A DNA stretch of 64,000 nucleotides from Pectinophora gossypiella (GCF_024362695.1 NC_065426.1:1116001-1180000); one strand, 5' to 3'; shown: positions 51,906 to 63,952, numbered from the stretch's first letter. Numbers and translations are program-made. The notes: generated from the sequence alone by a model not told the origin.

Positions 51906-53201
51906 GACTACGTGTCATGTTCCGTGACAGAGTGTCGAAAGACAACATAGAAATCGAATTTGACGAGACACAACATTTATCGGCGATAGAGATTTGAGCT
52001 TGAATTTACGTCACACTGTTAAAATATGGTAGCATGACGTGAAATAATTAGTGGCTTCGCCCTTAATTTTGTAAAAATACTCCAGACTTGGTTTAGGCCT
52101 TCTATGAATTTCATAACTTAAAAATAAATATAACACATGACTTGGCTGTATGGGCTATGATCCCTTTGCCTGTTCTGCGGACAAAATAACAAAAAAAAGG
52201 ATCGTGAGATATTGGAGCCAAGTTGCCGTTAGTCGTGTAAAACTTTACAGGAAGACATGTGTGATTTCGGAATATTAATGGAAAATTAATGTAATTTTAG
52301 AGTGAGGCTCTAAAATGAGAGCCTCTCGTCTTTGGACTCTCTATTCCGAAACAGTCGATGGTGCTGTATTATGATATTGCTCTAGAGCAATGAGGCCGCC
52401 TAACTTGTATAGAATATTATTATTTTACCCGCAAAATTATTACACGTGTATGCAAATACTGACAGTTTGGCTAAAACAACAGAACTATGACAAGGTTGAA
52501 AATTTGTTTGTGACAGTAAAATAAGAATGGTCTGATGATTGTTTGTGATGAACCAAGGAGGTCCCTGTTGCTCTATGCTCTATGTTTGTGATGCTTGCTT
52601 ATTGTTTTCCTGGTCCATATACTGCGCTTTATACTCACTCTGTTTGTTACGCATTGTATTTATATTGTACACAAGGAAGGGACTAGTATCTGAGATACAG
52701 GCTCGGCCTAGTTCAGATACTAGTGAACACTAGACTAAGTTTATAATGCGTTACTTATACTAAGAAATTATGTCTGAACCCTGTTTTAAGTAAATAAAGT
52801 TATTATAAAGTTATTATAAAGTATAGCATAACATCACTGTGATAAAAAAATATCTGTTTTTAACGAAATTCATAAGGAAATATCGCCAATAAGAACTCGA
52901 TCAACAACGAAATTATGAAGACGCATTTTTGGGCATCAACAAACCGAATTGGGTGATGTTATAACTCAAAATATGTAAATCCCTTAATCCGGACCATTAG
53001 CCCGCACTGTGGGCCAAACAATAAAACTGGTGGCCCAAATATATCGATAAATTTCCGGATTTCGGCCGCAAACTATCGATGAGTAGTACCTCCATAATTT
53101 TGGGTGTTTGTGTCATTATTTGCTTTACGTATCGGGACTGTATGATGCTGATATTCTTGTCTAACTAGTTTGCAATGTACAATATTGAATTGGGTCGTGT
53201 T
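51906..53201. other. AT-rich spacer
   Basis: 52310-52330 has a small inverted 'agaggctctcattttagagc'-type hairpin and 52365-52410 a LINE W scrap; a second small hairpin around 'actagtatctga' lies at 52680-52735. No gene seen in 1.3 kb. Confidence 0.4.
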
Positions 53202-53346
53202 CGGTCACGAGTACTAATATGTATACACTTTGCAACCATGTCACATTAACTTTTTTGACAATTTAATCCGTAAGCCTCACTAAATGTCAAATATGATAGT
53301 GCGACAGGGTTCTAAAGTGGGTACATGATTTTGCTCATGACTGTAC
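53202..53346 (+). mobile_element. MITE J
   Basis: 'cggtcacgagtactaatatg' to 'attttgctcatgactgtac', ~145 bp. An end fragment recurs at 53786-53820. Confidence 0.8.
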
Positions 53347-53374
53347 TAGGTTCAAGGTTATCACTAATTTAAGA

Positions 53375-53545
53375 GCTCTTGTCGGTGTAGCAATCTCCAT
53401 TCTTGTCTATCAAAGACCAATTCCTTCACTTCCTTATAAGACACGACGTTCGCCTTCTCTTTAATCTGTTCCATGTAAGCTCTTCTTGGTCTTCCCCTTC
53501 CTCTCTTTCCTTGTAGCTTCCCTTCTATGAGGTTCAAGATAAATT
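53375..53545 (-). mobile_element. LINE fragment, antisense ('HRQERGS' family)
   Basis: 'aatttaagagctcttgtcgg' through 'cgacgttcgccttctcttta' to 'gcttcccttctatgagg'. Confidence 0.7.
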
Positions 53546-54433
53546 ATGAAATTCTGATTAAGTACTAAACAAAAACAGATCTAGAACTAACGAAAAACAT
53601 TATCTTTTTTCTATTTGCCATATTTATGAATTTTAATCAAGAGAAACGTAATAATAAGTCCGACAATTTATCACGTTTTTCTATGACGTCACATTGTGCT
53701 ATTTCATACAAATTCCTGAAGCTGGATGAAGTGTGGGTACTGTGTTCATCTGGCGATGGATGTACCTCTCACACCCCAATTGGTTCCTAGTGGGTACATT
53801 ATATTGCTCATGACTGTACCACCAGTAGTCACAACTAATATAAAAACAATGTTTAACTGACTTACAAAAGCCATGGCCTACCTACACTGGTGACAAATAG
53901 TGTGGAATTTTACAAATGTGTAACGCTCCGCCGCGGCGAAATAATACGAATTAATCACTCGAATTCTACCCATTTGGGGCGCAAAACGTCCCACTGTGCA
54001 GTGCCAATTTGAATATTTGTTTACAATCGCAATTTAAGTACTTTTGATCGTTTGGTTCATAATCAGTGTTTAGTAAGTGGTCGTTTCCAATATTCAATAT
54101 TCTTCTTCTTCTATTTATTTGCATACTATGATGGTGTAAAAACCGAAGTATAGGGTTGCCTCATCTAATTAAAATAAAGATCCGTACCCGTCTCCGCGGA
54201 TCTTGACATCAAATATTCACATCACTAGTTTAGAGTACTCTTTTGACCTAATCTTATCCCCACACACACACACGCACGCACTCACGCACACATGCACGCA
54301 CACACACACACACACAAATACACAGAAATATAATAATAATTATATTGTAACTTAACTTACTTGGGGCATAGAATAAGGAATAATAATTCATCTTTAGAAT
54401 CCCCGCTACCACAGAAATATTATAATAATTATA
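53546..54433. other. spacer with (ac)n microsatellite
   Basis: 53722-53790 is a Q-type end; 54260-54316 alternates ac/gc for ~55 bp; 54366-54400 starts like family T. No gene. Confidence 0.45.
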
Positions 54434-55683
54434 CAGGGTGTTAGTGACATCGTAACGAAAAAAAAAATGGAACGCCTATTTTATTGTACTAAAAACGATG
54501 GTGGGTGTTTTTCTTGTCGCAAATGTTTAATTAAGATTTTCAATTTTTACTGTGCCGCAATGTAAGTCGAACAACGCGCCACACAGACGCTAAACTTACG
54601 CGCGGCTACGTTACGCGTGTGAGATACGATGTTGATATCTAGGTAGGAGTTTTCATTCTCTTGTATTTAGATGCTTAGTAGTGGTTCAACGTTTAAAAAT
54701 GTTGTTTGTTGAAGTAGAACACCTACTGCCACGATTTTTCACGCACGGTACCTACCTACCAGTTATTAAAACGTTCCTAACTTATTAACAATAAAAACTC
54801 TACTCTTGCCTTACCTTAATTGTTATTCCTTCGGATGAAGTACCTAGGTAGGTACCCTAGAACATGTCACGTCACGTAGGTATGCAACATCGCGTTTCCT
54901 CCGCGGTAGGTAGGTATCACACGCACTCACAAACACAACACCTTGCTCTTTAATAAACATCAACAATCTTCCATACTTTTGCGCAGTAAATGGTCTATGA
55001 TCTATCATCATAGTCGACACTACTCATTTACAGAATGAAACAAACACTCACAAACACGAAAAAAATATCCTCGAAAAACATCACGCGATTCGGGTCAAGC
55101 TTAGTATTCGACTGAGCGGAAGCGCGCGGCGGCGGCGTTAGCGCAAAGCATCAAAGGCGCCGACTAAGGGCGCCGACGACGCACTGGCCGCGGCCGAGTC
55201 GAGCCGACGACTAGAGAGAGAGAGAGAGTATGTTTATGGTGCAAGTGACAGAGAAAGAAATAGTATCTGTTCGTATGCCTACTTTATTGGCGAGCGTTGC
55301 CCTTGACCCGTGCGCCGGCTATTCACCTGCGCATAGCTGAAGTTGTAGATACGTTATTATTATTATTGATGACATTGATAAAATTTAATAATTAGTAATT
55401 TTTATTTGTTTATTTTAAATGTGCGTTCTATGCAGCTTAAAACACAATATGGGACTGAAAAAAAACTATTTTTTTTATGAATTTGGCGACAGGAAACTTC
55501 ACTTGATACCTATCAACTCAAAGAAATACCTAGTATCTGTTCGTAATGCCTACTTTATTGGCGCGCGTTGCCCTTGATCCGTGAGGCTATTCACGTCCGA
55601 GTATCCATCAAGACAGATCAAACAAGCCCTAACTCGGAGGTCTTGCGTCCCAGGATCCTTTAATTATGTCTTAGAACCTTCTT

Positions 55684-55900
55684 GGCCTATGTGGTCCAGT
55701 GGTTGAGCGATGGGATGCGGAGGGTCCGGGTTCGTATTCCGGTGGGGACATATCACAAAAATCTGTTTATAAGGCCTTTGGTTGGGACGTTACCGGCTGA
55801 TCACCTGATTGTCCGAAAGTAAAATGATCCGTGCTTCGGAAGGTACGTTAAGTCGTTGCTCCCGTCTACTAGGTACTTATGTAAGCACGTAGCCGTTACA
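55684..55900 (+). mobile_element. SINE family A, tail missing
   Basis: Head 'tggcctatgtggtccagtgg', damaged B-box 'gggttcgtattccgg', central block 'gcttcggaaggtacgttaag'; stops at 'cgttacatgaa'. Confidence 0.75.
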
Positions 55901-56659
55901 TGAATATTGTACACAGAACAGGATAGGTTTAATTAGTTCTTTACTGATGATTTAACAATGAGATTTAAAACTACGAATAACTTAGTACTTAGTACCTCGG
56001 TACGGTACCAACATGTAACAAGAAAAATAAGATCACTCCACTCGGACAATTTTTTTCTTTGAACATGCCGACATTGCCTACGCGGCGGAGTTGCCGAACT
56101 ATCGATAGGTAGATTATCAATTGTTGAACTTGAAAATTGTCTAAACTATCGAAAGTAGTGATAGTACATTTAGATCGATACTAGCGATAGTACCGATAGG
56201 TCTTGCTTTGTAACAATAATGGGTATTGATCTAAAAGATTTATTTATTTATTTATTTTCGATTTTTGTGTAGCGAGGTTTTGCGTAGGTACTTACATACT
56301 AAGTTGGTGGATGGTTGACATAGTAGGTAACTAATTACCTAATCTGTGGTGGTTGTGTTAGTTGGTTGTTAGTTATTCTAATGACAACAAAGAATACAAT
56401 TATTTACTGTTTCAACTGTTTTAGGTAGATAATGGCCCTGATTCCTATGAGTAAATGAATGAATAACCCGGTCGAATCAAAAAGGTATCTCGCTGGTAAC
56501 TTAATTCTGTCGGTTGTTTTAGATTTCTGCTTAAAATTGACGTGTATTCCATAAATTTTATGCCTGTTGATTATCCGTCCATTTAAGAATAAGAATAAAA
56601 TAAATTTATAATTTACGATAGACAGAGAAAGAAATAGGATCGGTTCGTAGTGCCTACTT

Positions 56660-56765
56660 TGTAGGCCGCGCCGCCGCCGCGCCGCCGCCGCCGCCGGCGT
56701 GCGGCGCGGGGCGCGCGGAGCGGGGCGTGCGGAGCGGGGCGCGCGGCGCGGTGCGTGTGGCCGTT
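56660..56765. repeat. extreme GC-rich tract, (gcc)n and gcggggcg repeats
   Basis: About 100 bp, largely G+C, with 'gccgccgccgccgccgg' and 'gcggagcggggcg' repeats, in an otherwise AT-rich genome. It expands a site that in sister segments (55280) is a short 'ggcgagcgttgcc'. Confidence 0.8.
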
Positions 56766-57003
56766 GACCCGTTCGAGCAGCTGTTGTCTCCATTACATCG
56801 AAAATTTTCGATAATTTGTCATTATTGTTTTTTTTATTGAAATTTGGGTTCTATGCAGCTAAAAGCACAATATGCAATTGAAAATAATTAAAAACAAAAC
56901 TCAAAATTTCATGAATTTTGCGACGGAAAATTCCACTAGATATTAACTCAGAATCATGGTCTGAATCATCCCTTTCAGTATTCGTTACGATGTCACTAAC
57001 ACC

Positions 57004-57316
57004 CGGTATTATTATAACTTAACTTATTTCGAAGGCGGCTCGAGACCTGGCAACCCTCGGTTGACAGAGAGTTGAAAACTCTTAGCATGTCATGGAAGCA
57101 AGCTACAAAGACTGCAGAAGATCGCGATGAGTGGAAATCTGTTATTCGAGCAATACATCCCAACAGGGGATAAAAAGGATTAGAAGAAGATATTATATCC
57201 TCGTAAGGCCCGGATTTCCAGACACAATAGTTAAACAATGGGATTTGGATTTTAAAAGGCATCTGGGCCTTACGACCATAAGATACTTTCTGTACTTTCT
57301 GCCACAAAAAGAAAGA
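57004..57316. other. LINE-like coding scrap
   Basis: 57065-57170 resembles a LINE end ('gcatgtcatggaagcaagct', 'gatgagtggaaatctg' giving 'DEWKS'), not further assigned. No host gene. Confidence 0.35.
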
Positions 57317-57407
57317 TTTTTTGACGTGACTTATTGTAGATTTGCCGCAGATGGCATTAACTACTTGGCCGGACAGATGGGGAGCGCTGAAGGCCTCTCA
57401 CCCGGTT
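57317..57407 (-). mobile_element. element D 3' end
   Basis: 'ttttttgacgtgacttattg' to 'gctgaaggcctctcacccgg'; 5' truncated. Confidence 0.75.
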
Positions 57408-58315
57408 AGAAGTAGGCGCACATCACTACTATGTAGTAAACTTAGTGTGTGTTCAGGGGCAAAGCGCAGGCAATAGCTTAACGAGGGGTGTAACGTCGGT
57501 GTAGAGAGGCACATGAATTGAAGAGCTACTACAATTTACATACATACATACGTAAAATCACGCTCGAGATGGATAGATTGCTAATGGGGTCGGCAGACGC
57601 AGAAATAATCAGAAGACAAACATCAATTCACAGCCTTGACAAGTATTACTTAGGGTGGTATTAAACTTATCTCAGCTTAGACTGCCCTGAAGATCATGCT
57701 CAAGTCCCTATTTTTATATGACATGATCTTGAGGGCAGTGTCGAAGCTTAGATTAGTCTATTAGTGGTGTATTAATAGTCTATTAATTCCTGTACACACC
57801 ATCTAATTTTATTTTAAGTTATACCTATCCAGCTTACGACATCGTATCAACAGTGGCTGCAGGTTGTCTTTGATTGCTTGTGGCTCTGCCCACCCCATTA
57901 GGGATTGCGGGCGTGAGTTTATGTATGTATGTATGTATGTAAGTTATACCTGTCAATTTTATAACCGCCAAAAAGGAAAGAGACGGGTAATCGACAGACA
58001 TAAAAATTATGGAACACGCGCCTAAAATTGACATTTTAGGCAGAAAAATAAACCTTTACAAAATTTAATTTTTTAACACAAAAACTTTTAAGCTATCCGC
58101 CGAAAAGGAAAGACACGGGTAATCGATAGGCATAAAATTTATGTGACACACGTCAATTTTAGGCAGACATTTAAAAACCCTGCAAAAAGTGTATATTGGT
58201 GAATAACTCGATATAGTTAAGTTGACAGCACATGCAAACGGGTTGCATTTCAGCGAGATGCCTATGTTTAATAGCCCGAGTTATTTATTCATTTTAAAAT
58301 TGTCAGTAGTCAATC
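57408..58315. repeat. inverted repeat, SINE R, family K
   Basis: 57674-57750 forms a hairpin ('agactgccctgaagatcatg' / 'catgatcttgagggcagt'). 57840-57945 is SINE-like R with (tatg)n tail. 57960-58160 has two K segments ('gccgaaaaggaaagacacgg'). Confidence 0.55.
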
Positions 58316-58380
58316 ATCCGTCTCTTTCCTTTTCGGCGGATAAGAAAATGACGGGTATAACTTGCAGGAATTGGGGCCAT

Positions 58381-58679
58381 TGAGGAGCTCGGTGGCGCAG
58401 CGGTAAACGCGCTCGGTCTGCGATTGTTGAAGTTAAGCGACTTTCGCAAAGGCCGGTCATAGGATGGGTGACCACAGAAAAAAAAAAAGTTTTCATCTCG
58501 AGCTCCTCCGTGCTTCGGAAGGCACGTTAAGTCGTTGGTCCCGGCTGCATTAGCAGTCGTTAATAACCACCAATCCGCACTGGGCCCGCGTGGTGGTTTA
58601 AGGCCCGATCTCCCTATCCATCCATAGGGAAGGCCCGTGCCCCAGCAGTGGGGACGTTAATGGGCTGGTGATGATGATT
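58381..58679 (+). mobile_element. SINE family C, full length
   Basis: Head 'gaggagctcggtggcgcagc', 5S-like 'aggatgggtgaccac', central block, tail 'ccccagcagtggggacgtta'. It directly follows a K fragment ('ggaattggggccatt'), which is also found upstream of cathepsin exon 6. Confidence 0.85.
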
Positions 58680-58889
58680 ACGTTTTGCGAAAAACAAAAA
58701 AATTAAAAATCAAGTACCGAAGTACTGCAATCTCTCCAGTACAAGAAATCTAATAACTGTTACACATTCCTATACATAGAACATTTACATAAAATACAAT
58801 ACAAGCAGAGCACGTGTACTATTCCTCTAGGCCAGTGGTTCCCAACATTGCATGAACCGAGACTACTTAAAATAAATTTAATCTTATGA

Positions 58890-59176
58890 TCTTCTTATCG
58901 TGTGGGTTGTGAGGTTGAATACCAGCGTCATCAACCCTGGTGTCAGGGTTATGATTGCGCCGCCTCTTACATCAGTAAATAGTAACCGGGACCAATGGCT
59001 TAACGTGACTTCCGAAGCACGGATCATCTTACTTTCAGACAATCAGGTGATCAGCCTGTAATGTCCTTACCAAACTAGGGATCACAAAGTGATTTTTGTG
59101 ATATGTCCCTACCGAGATTCGAACCCTGGACCTCCGGATCGTGAGCTCAACGCTCAACCACTAGACCACGGAGGCC
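58890..59176 (-). mobile_element. SINE family A, full length
   Basis: Tail 'cttcttatcgtgtgggttgt' at left and head complement 'ccactagaccacggaggccg' at right. Confidence 0.88.
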
Positions 59177-59669
59177 GTTAAAAATCTTATGATGATAGCT
59201 GCAGTTATAGTTGCTGTGTCGACACAACCACATATCGACGGGGTAGAAGCAAATGCTCCTATCTTAAACAGACCTAACTTTACAGGAGGAAAAAACGGAA
59301 TAACTTTTTTGTTAATAATTATAACGCGACGTCATGTTCTGAAGGTAGTTTTGTTGTTTCAAGAGATTTTTTTTAAAACTAATGTTAATTTTATATAGAG
59401 GAATTAAAGTTAATGTAAGTTAGAGCCTATTGGTTTCTATGTTGTGTCGAAAGTTTTGATGTTAGACGGTTTTTCCACTTGCAATTAATCGTTCAAATTC
59501 CTATTAATAATTAAAAAAAACAATAAATATAAAACCACCGTAAATTTTACAAACACACAGCTACAAGCTACAACAGCTATATATATATATATTTAATATA
59601 TATATTTTGAATATACACATATTTAAGCTCATATAAAAACTCAGCAACCCACACGCATTTTTCATACAC
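59177..59669. other. AT-rich spacer with one short open frame
   Basis: 59189-59398 encodes a 69-codon frame starting with a hydrophobic 'MMIAAVIVAVS' and 'ANAPILNRPNFTGG'. It looks slightly protein-like but has no splice-supported partner; left unassigned. Confidence 0.2.
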
Positions 59670-60010
59670 ACAAATGCATGTATATTTTTATATATGTGAC
59701 AAGTAATAGTAATTAAATACATTAGTCAGTAATTCACTTAATGTTCAATAATAAAATTTACGTCCTTGGAATATTGGAGGTACCAATTTCCTGGTAACAC
59801 TTACGTCATTAAGGGCTAACAAGGGCTTGTCATTGGATTGAACATACCTGGTTTTCTTATACCATGGTCGATTCGGAATAATCCTGTCAGACAACGCCGA
59901 GGTTCGCGCTCAACTGGGCACCCTCAAGCCTGTTGTCCTCCGCGCTCCCCCAATTGTCCGGCCAAGTAGTTAATGCCATCTGCGGCAAATCTACAATAAA
60001 TAAAAAAAAA
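59670..60010 (+). mobile_element. repeat I copy 3 joined to element D
   Basis: I-type sequence 59670-59870 ('gtgacaagtaatagtaatta' onward) meets D at 59875-60010 ('cgccgaggttcgcgctcaac' to 'aatctacaataaa'). Confidence 0.7.
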
Positions 60011-60096
60011 TATTTTTAATCGTGATTGTGTCGGCGGATTTGAAGAGTAGCGTGGAACACAAGCGGATGTGAGAATTTAAATTATACCATGTATAT

Positions 60097-60217
60097 ACAG
60101 TCATGAGCAATATAATGTACCCACTTTAGGACTCTGTCGCTTACAGTTCAATTTGTCAAAAAAGTTAATGTGACATGGTACTAAAGTGTATACATATTAA
60201 TGCTCGTGACCGTACCT
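60097..60217 (-). mobile_element. MITE J with internal deletion
   Basis: Both ends present ('acagtcatgagcaatataat', 'taatgctcgtgaccgtac'); ~27 bp missing from the middle relative to 44416-44568. Confidence 0.8.
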
Positions 60218-60432
60218 AAGGTTGCCGGCTACCCAAACTTTGGGAATGGCTGCTCCGGACATTATTAGATTCCTGTGTCGCGCCACTAGTTTGAACTTGA
60301 CAGCAAACGCTTCTGAAGACGGAAATTTTCCTATTAGATTTTCTATTCGATCTAAATACACCACTAGCAGCGGCTAGATTTTATAAGTAAGAAGGGATGT
60401 TGAGACTTTAAGCACAAAAAGCAGGATTAAAT

Positions 60433-60676
60433 GGGCTTGACATGGCTTATGTAATCACTACGTACTTACATCAGTAAGTAATAACCAGGACCAACGGCTT
60501 AACGTGTCTACCGAAATACGTATCTTACATTTGGACAATCAGGTGATCAGTCTGTGATGTCCTAAACAAACTAGGGATCACTAAATGGTTTTTGTAATTT
60601 GGCCACCGGGATTCGAACCCGGGACGTCCGCGGATCGTGAGCACACCGCTTAACTACTGGACCACGGAGGCCGTCA
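60433..60676 (-). mobile_element. SINE family A, tail missing
   Basis: From 'catcagtaagtaataaccag' to 'ctggaccacggaggccgtc'. Confidence 0.8.
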
Positions 60677-61049
60677 ACGCAAACTTAATAAAATTCGATT
60701 CTATTTTACGTAAACACGATTAAATTGCCAACCACTTCAAAATGTAATAAGCTTAAAGTCCAACTGAGCTTTTTAAAACCGTTTACGTCCCAAAAAGGTG
60801 GAGGTTGAGGCTTACAAAAATGACGTAAACTAAACGCAAATTGCTTTTTGGTGTCGTTTGAAAATATTTGTAATTTCATGCCACTTAGGTTGAACATTTC
60901 AAGGATCAAATGCAAAAGAGAAAACTGGTCAAGTGTGCCATCAGTCTCTGGCGACTGGGTTCTGCATGTCACTTCTAATAACTATTTTCATATTTACAAA
61001 AAATTTTTGTAACATAAATTTATAAGTACCTTCATCAATGTTATATACT
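60677..61049. other. spacer
   Basis: No feature recognised. Confidence 0.35.
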
Positions 61050-61575
61050 GATATTTCAATCCGAGAAATGGACTTTCGGAGGTATGTGACCTAACCTGTA
61101 TTGGGCTAGCTTTTCCCTTCGCGGGTTGGAAGATCAGACAGGCAGTCGCTTTTGTAAAAAAAAAACGGACCTGTCAAATCTTCAGGTTAGATAAGCGGAC
61201 CCTGTGAGAAACGGGATAATGCTAGAGAGATGACTTACTGTTATTTGTAGGGTAATGATAGTCCATTTGCAAGAACACTTGATTCTCACTGTGAGGTCAC
61301 AGGTTCGAATCTTAGCATGGTCTTACACCAATCACTTTCGAGTTCATGTTTGGATCATACTTAAATGTTTTTCGCGGGCTCAGCAGTGAAGGAAAACATC
61401 GTGAGGAAACGCACGTTCCCAAGAAGGTATGTGACTTAAACTGTATTGGGCTGATCTTCCCTTCTTGGATTAAAAGGTCAGACAGACAGTCGCTTCTATA
61501 AAAAACCGGACCTGTCAAATCTGTAGGTTAAGTAAGCAGGACCCTGTGACAAACGAATAACGCTAGGGAGATGAT
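61050..61575 (+). mobile_element. two SINE S copies in tandem
   Basis: First body 61050-61238 ('gcgggttggaagatcagaca', 'ggacctgtcaaatcttcagg'), second 61270-61575 with B-box 'cacaggttcgaatctta', 'ggaaaacatcgtgaggaaac' and the same tail. Both end 'gctag.gagatgat'. A reversed copy is at 63130-63260. Confidence 0.7.
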
Positions 61576-61868
61576 GACTCTTACTAAGTTTTAAATTGAT
61601 TTTTTATTTTTTTTGTGACACGGATCCCTAGAAATTGGGTCCACAGCGTTTGACCTTCCTGACCATCTCTGATTGAACCTCACCTTGGCTTTTGAAAGGT
61701 CATAACAAGCAATGTCACCAGTTATTTAGTCCAGTGAGATTTTCATGGAAATTGTAGCACTTATTAAACCGGTTAATAGAGCATAGAATATTGTTGAAAT
61801 GTAAAGGACCGGTTGCTTTCACGAGTTCTTGGATTTAAAATTAAATGTAAAATTGGATTTTAAAATAC

Positions 61869-62096
61869 AGGGTATCTTTAATGAACACTGAGGGGGTTAA
61901 TTCAACTCATGATTCTGAGTACACTACACTAATATTAAGTGAAATTTTCCATCGCAAAATTCTCAGTATTCGTTACGATGTCACTTACACCCCGTACAAG
62001 TACATATAGTTAGCAATACGGGTATGAATGGGTGTTAGTGACACCGTAACGAAAACTTCGGGCATGATTCAGACCATGATTCTGAGTTGAGTTGAA
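61869..62096. mobile_element. hairpin element G copies, head to tail
   Basis: 61869-61993 ('gggtatctttaatgaacac' to 'gatgtcacttacacccc') then 62029-62096, a left arm 'gggtgttagtgacaccgtaa' cut at 'gattctgagttga'. 'tatcaagtggaattt' at 62387 may be its continuation after an insertion. Confidence 0.65.
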
Positions 62097-62651
62097 TTGT
62101 AGCGTGGTCAGCGACTCCCCGCACTGCTTGACATCACATCTGTCATTTACATGTACTCGTACAGTTCAAAACACAATTTTAATCACGCTACATACAATAT
62201 CACACTACTACTTATATAAAAACAACGAACTGAAAAGTATAAAAAAACAGCAAAACAGTTTTTACCATAACTGTACAATAACGTCAAAACTCGGTCGACG
62301 TAAAGGGAAAATAAGGCCACTCGCCGTAGCGCGGGTCGCCATTCGGAAAGTCGCTGTCAACGCTACAATTCATTGAGTTCTGGTTGTGTATCAAGTGGAA
62401 TTTCCTGTTTGTCTGTGTTTTCCTTTTTGTAACTCGTACTTCAGACGGGATACACTCCACGTTCCTACATATTTTGTAGCAATTTATTACGAATTGGGTC
62501 GAGTACTAAATTCAAGATAAATTATGAAATTCTGATCACTAAATAAAGACAAACCTTAAAGGTAACAAAAAACGTGTTCCTTTTTCTTATTTATGAATTA
62601 AAATCAAGAAAAATGTAAAAATAAGTGCTAAAGACTTTTTGTCACATTTTT
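62097..62651. other. spacer inside or beside a G element
   Basis: 'gtagcgtggtcagcgactcc' onward has no match in the window; no splice-supported coding sequence. Confidence 0.35.
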
Positions 62652-62836
62652 CCCTCCCTTCAATCAACCGGAGGGGGTGTGGAGCATACTCCAGCACGCT
62701 GCTCTACTGCGGGTTGGTGGAGGTACTTCGGCTAGTAGCCCGGAACCAACATCTTAACATGCCTTCCGAAGCACGGAATCAACTTACTTTTTCGGACAAT
62801 CAGGTGATTCAAGCCGGCAATGTCCTCAGTAAACAC
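62652..62836 (-). mobile_element. SINE family B, both ends missing
   Basis: 'caatcaaccggagggggtgt' to 'atcaggtgattcaagccgg' with central block 'catgccttccgaagcacgga'. Confidence 0.75.
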
Positions 62837-62867
62837 AAAGAAAAAACAAATAGAGGATACACACATA

Positions 62868-63095
62868 GGTACATAAACTCACACCTATTTCCCACCGGGA
62901 TAAGCAGAGACTATTGAATTCCATTTGCTTCGATCCTGACATACTTCTCTTGCTTCTTCCACATTCATCAATCGTTTCATACACGCACGCCGGTTCAGAG
63001 TAGATCTTACTGAATCTTTTCTAAGGACATCTTCAATTTGGTCAACGTCCTTCTAGGTCTTCCTCTGCCAGCCCTACCACCAACCTTTGCTTTGT
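62868..63095 (-). mobile_element. LINE F 3' end (antisense)
   Basis: 'tttcccaccgggataagcag' to 'aggtcttcctctgccagccc', complement of the frame at 29640-29903. Confidence 0.75.
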
Positions 63096-63129
63096 ATACA
63101 GCTACAAAAAGAAACAAAAAGAGGATTAT

Positions 63130-63631
63130 CATCTACACAGGGTCTGCTTACCTAACCTGAAGATTTGACAGGTCCGGTTTTTTACAGAAGCGACTGCCTG
63201 TCTGACCTTCCAACCCGCGAAGGAAAAACAAGCCCAATACAGGTTAGGTCACACACCACCGAAAATGCATTTTTCGGGAACGTGGGTTTCGCGACAAAAA
63301 CAAAAAAAAAACCCAAAAAGAGGATGGAAAGCGATAATGGTATCACAGGCAGTTACCACGTAATAGCCGACTAAGAAACGAAGAGAAGTGTCTAAATGTG
63401 CATTTAATGCTTTAATAGCGCAGCTTGGAAGATTTTATATGAAATATCTGGCCATAATATCCAACAGGCGAACAAACGCAGCTTACAGTGAAAAGCTGCA
63501 AACATTATACGGATCTACGTACTTACAACAAGAACATAAACAAGTCTTTATAAGAAGGGTATAGGCAGATGTGTATACTATATATACCTACTCCTCTCCA
63601 GCTATGTTCAAGTCCCATGTAATAGGGATCC
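63130..63631. repeat. reversed SINE S body and spacer
   Basis: 63130-63260 contains 'gaagatttgacaggtccggt' and 'caagcccaatacaggttagg'. 63260-63617 has no recognised feature. Confidence 0.5.
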
Positions 63632-63952
63632 AGCGAGCGTATTAACGACCTCCGTGATCCAGTGGTTGAGCGCAGGACTCACGATCCGAAGGTCCTGGGT
63701 TCGATTCCCGGTGGGGATATATCATAAAAATTACTTTGTGGTCCCTAGTTTGGTTAGGACATTACAGGCTGATCACCTGATTGTCAGAAAATAAGATGAT
63801 CCGTGCTTCGGAAGGCACGTAAAGCAGTTGATCCCGGTTACTACATACCGATGTAAGTAGTTGTCAAGGGCCTTTGGCGGCTCAATAGTAACCCTGACAT
63901 CAGGGCTATTGAGGTTGGTACTCCACCTCACAACCTACACGATAGAAGAAGA
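63632..63952 (+). mobile_element. SINE family A, full length with 13-bp target duplication
   Basis: Head 'gacctccgtgatccagtgg', B-box 'gggttcgattccc', full body, tail 'ctacacgatagaagaaga'; flanked by exact 'tgtaatagggatc' (63618-63630, 63953-63965). An extra 15-bp 5' leader precedes the tRNA-like head. Confidence 0.92.

Larger units (their letters stand above)
54434..57003. mobile_element. long (2.57 kb) hairpin-G-bounded region
   Basis: It begins with a G terminus 'gggtgttagtgacatcgtaa' at 54436 and ends with the matching 'acgatgtcactaacaccc' at 57003. Inside, a segment 'gacagagaaagaaata.. tctgttcgta' recurs near 55240, 55525 and 56620, each followed by 'cgttgaccc'-like words. It could be a larger parent-like G element or several nested copies; no transposase frame is seen. 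Confidence 0.45.

Noticed and set aside
56404..56793. 129-codon minus-strand frame with Arg/Pro/Ala-rich start
   Set aside because: The start is a translation of the GC tract and the rest is AT-rich transposon sequence; no coding signal.
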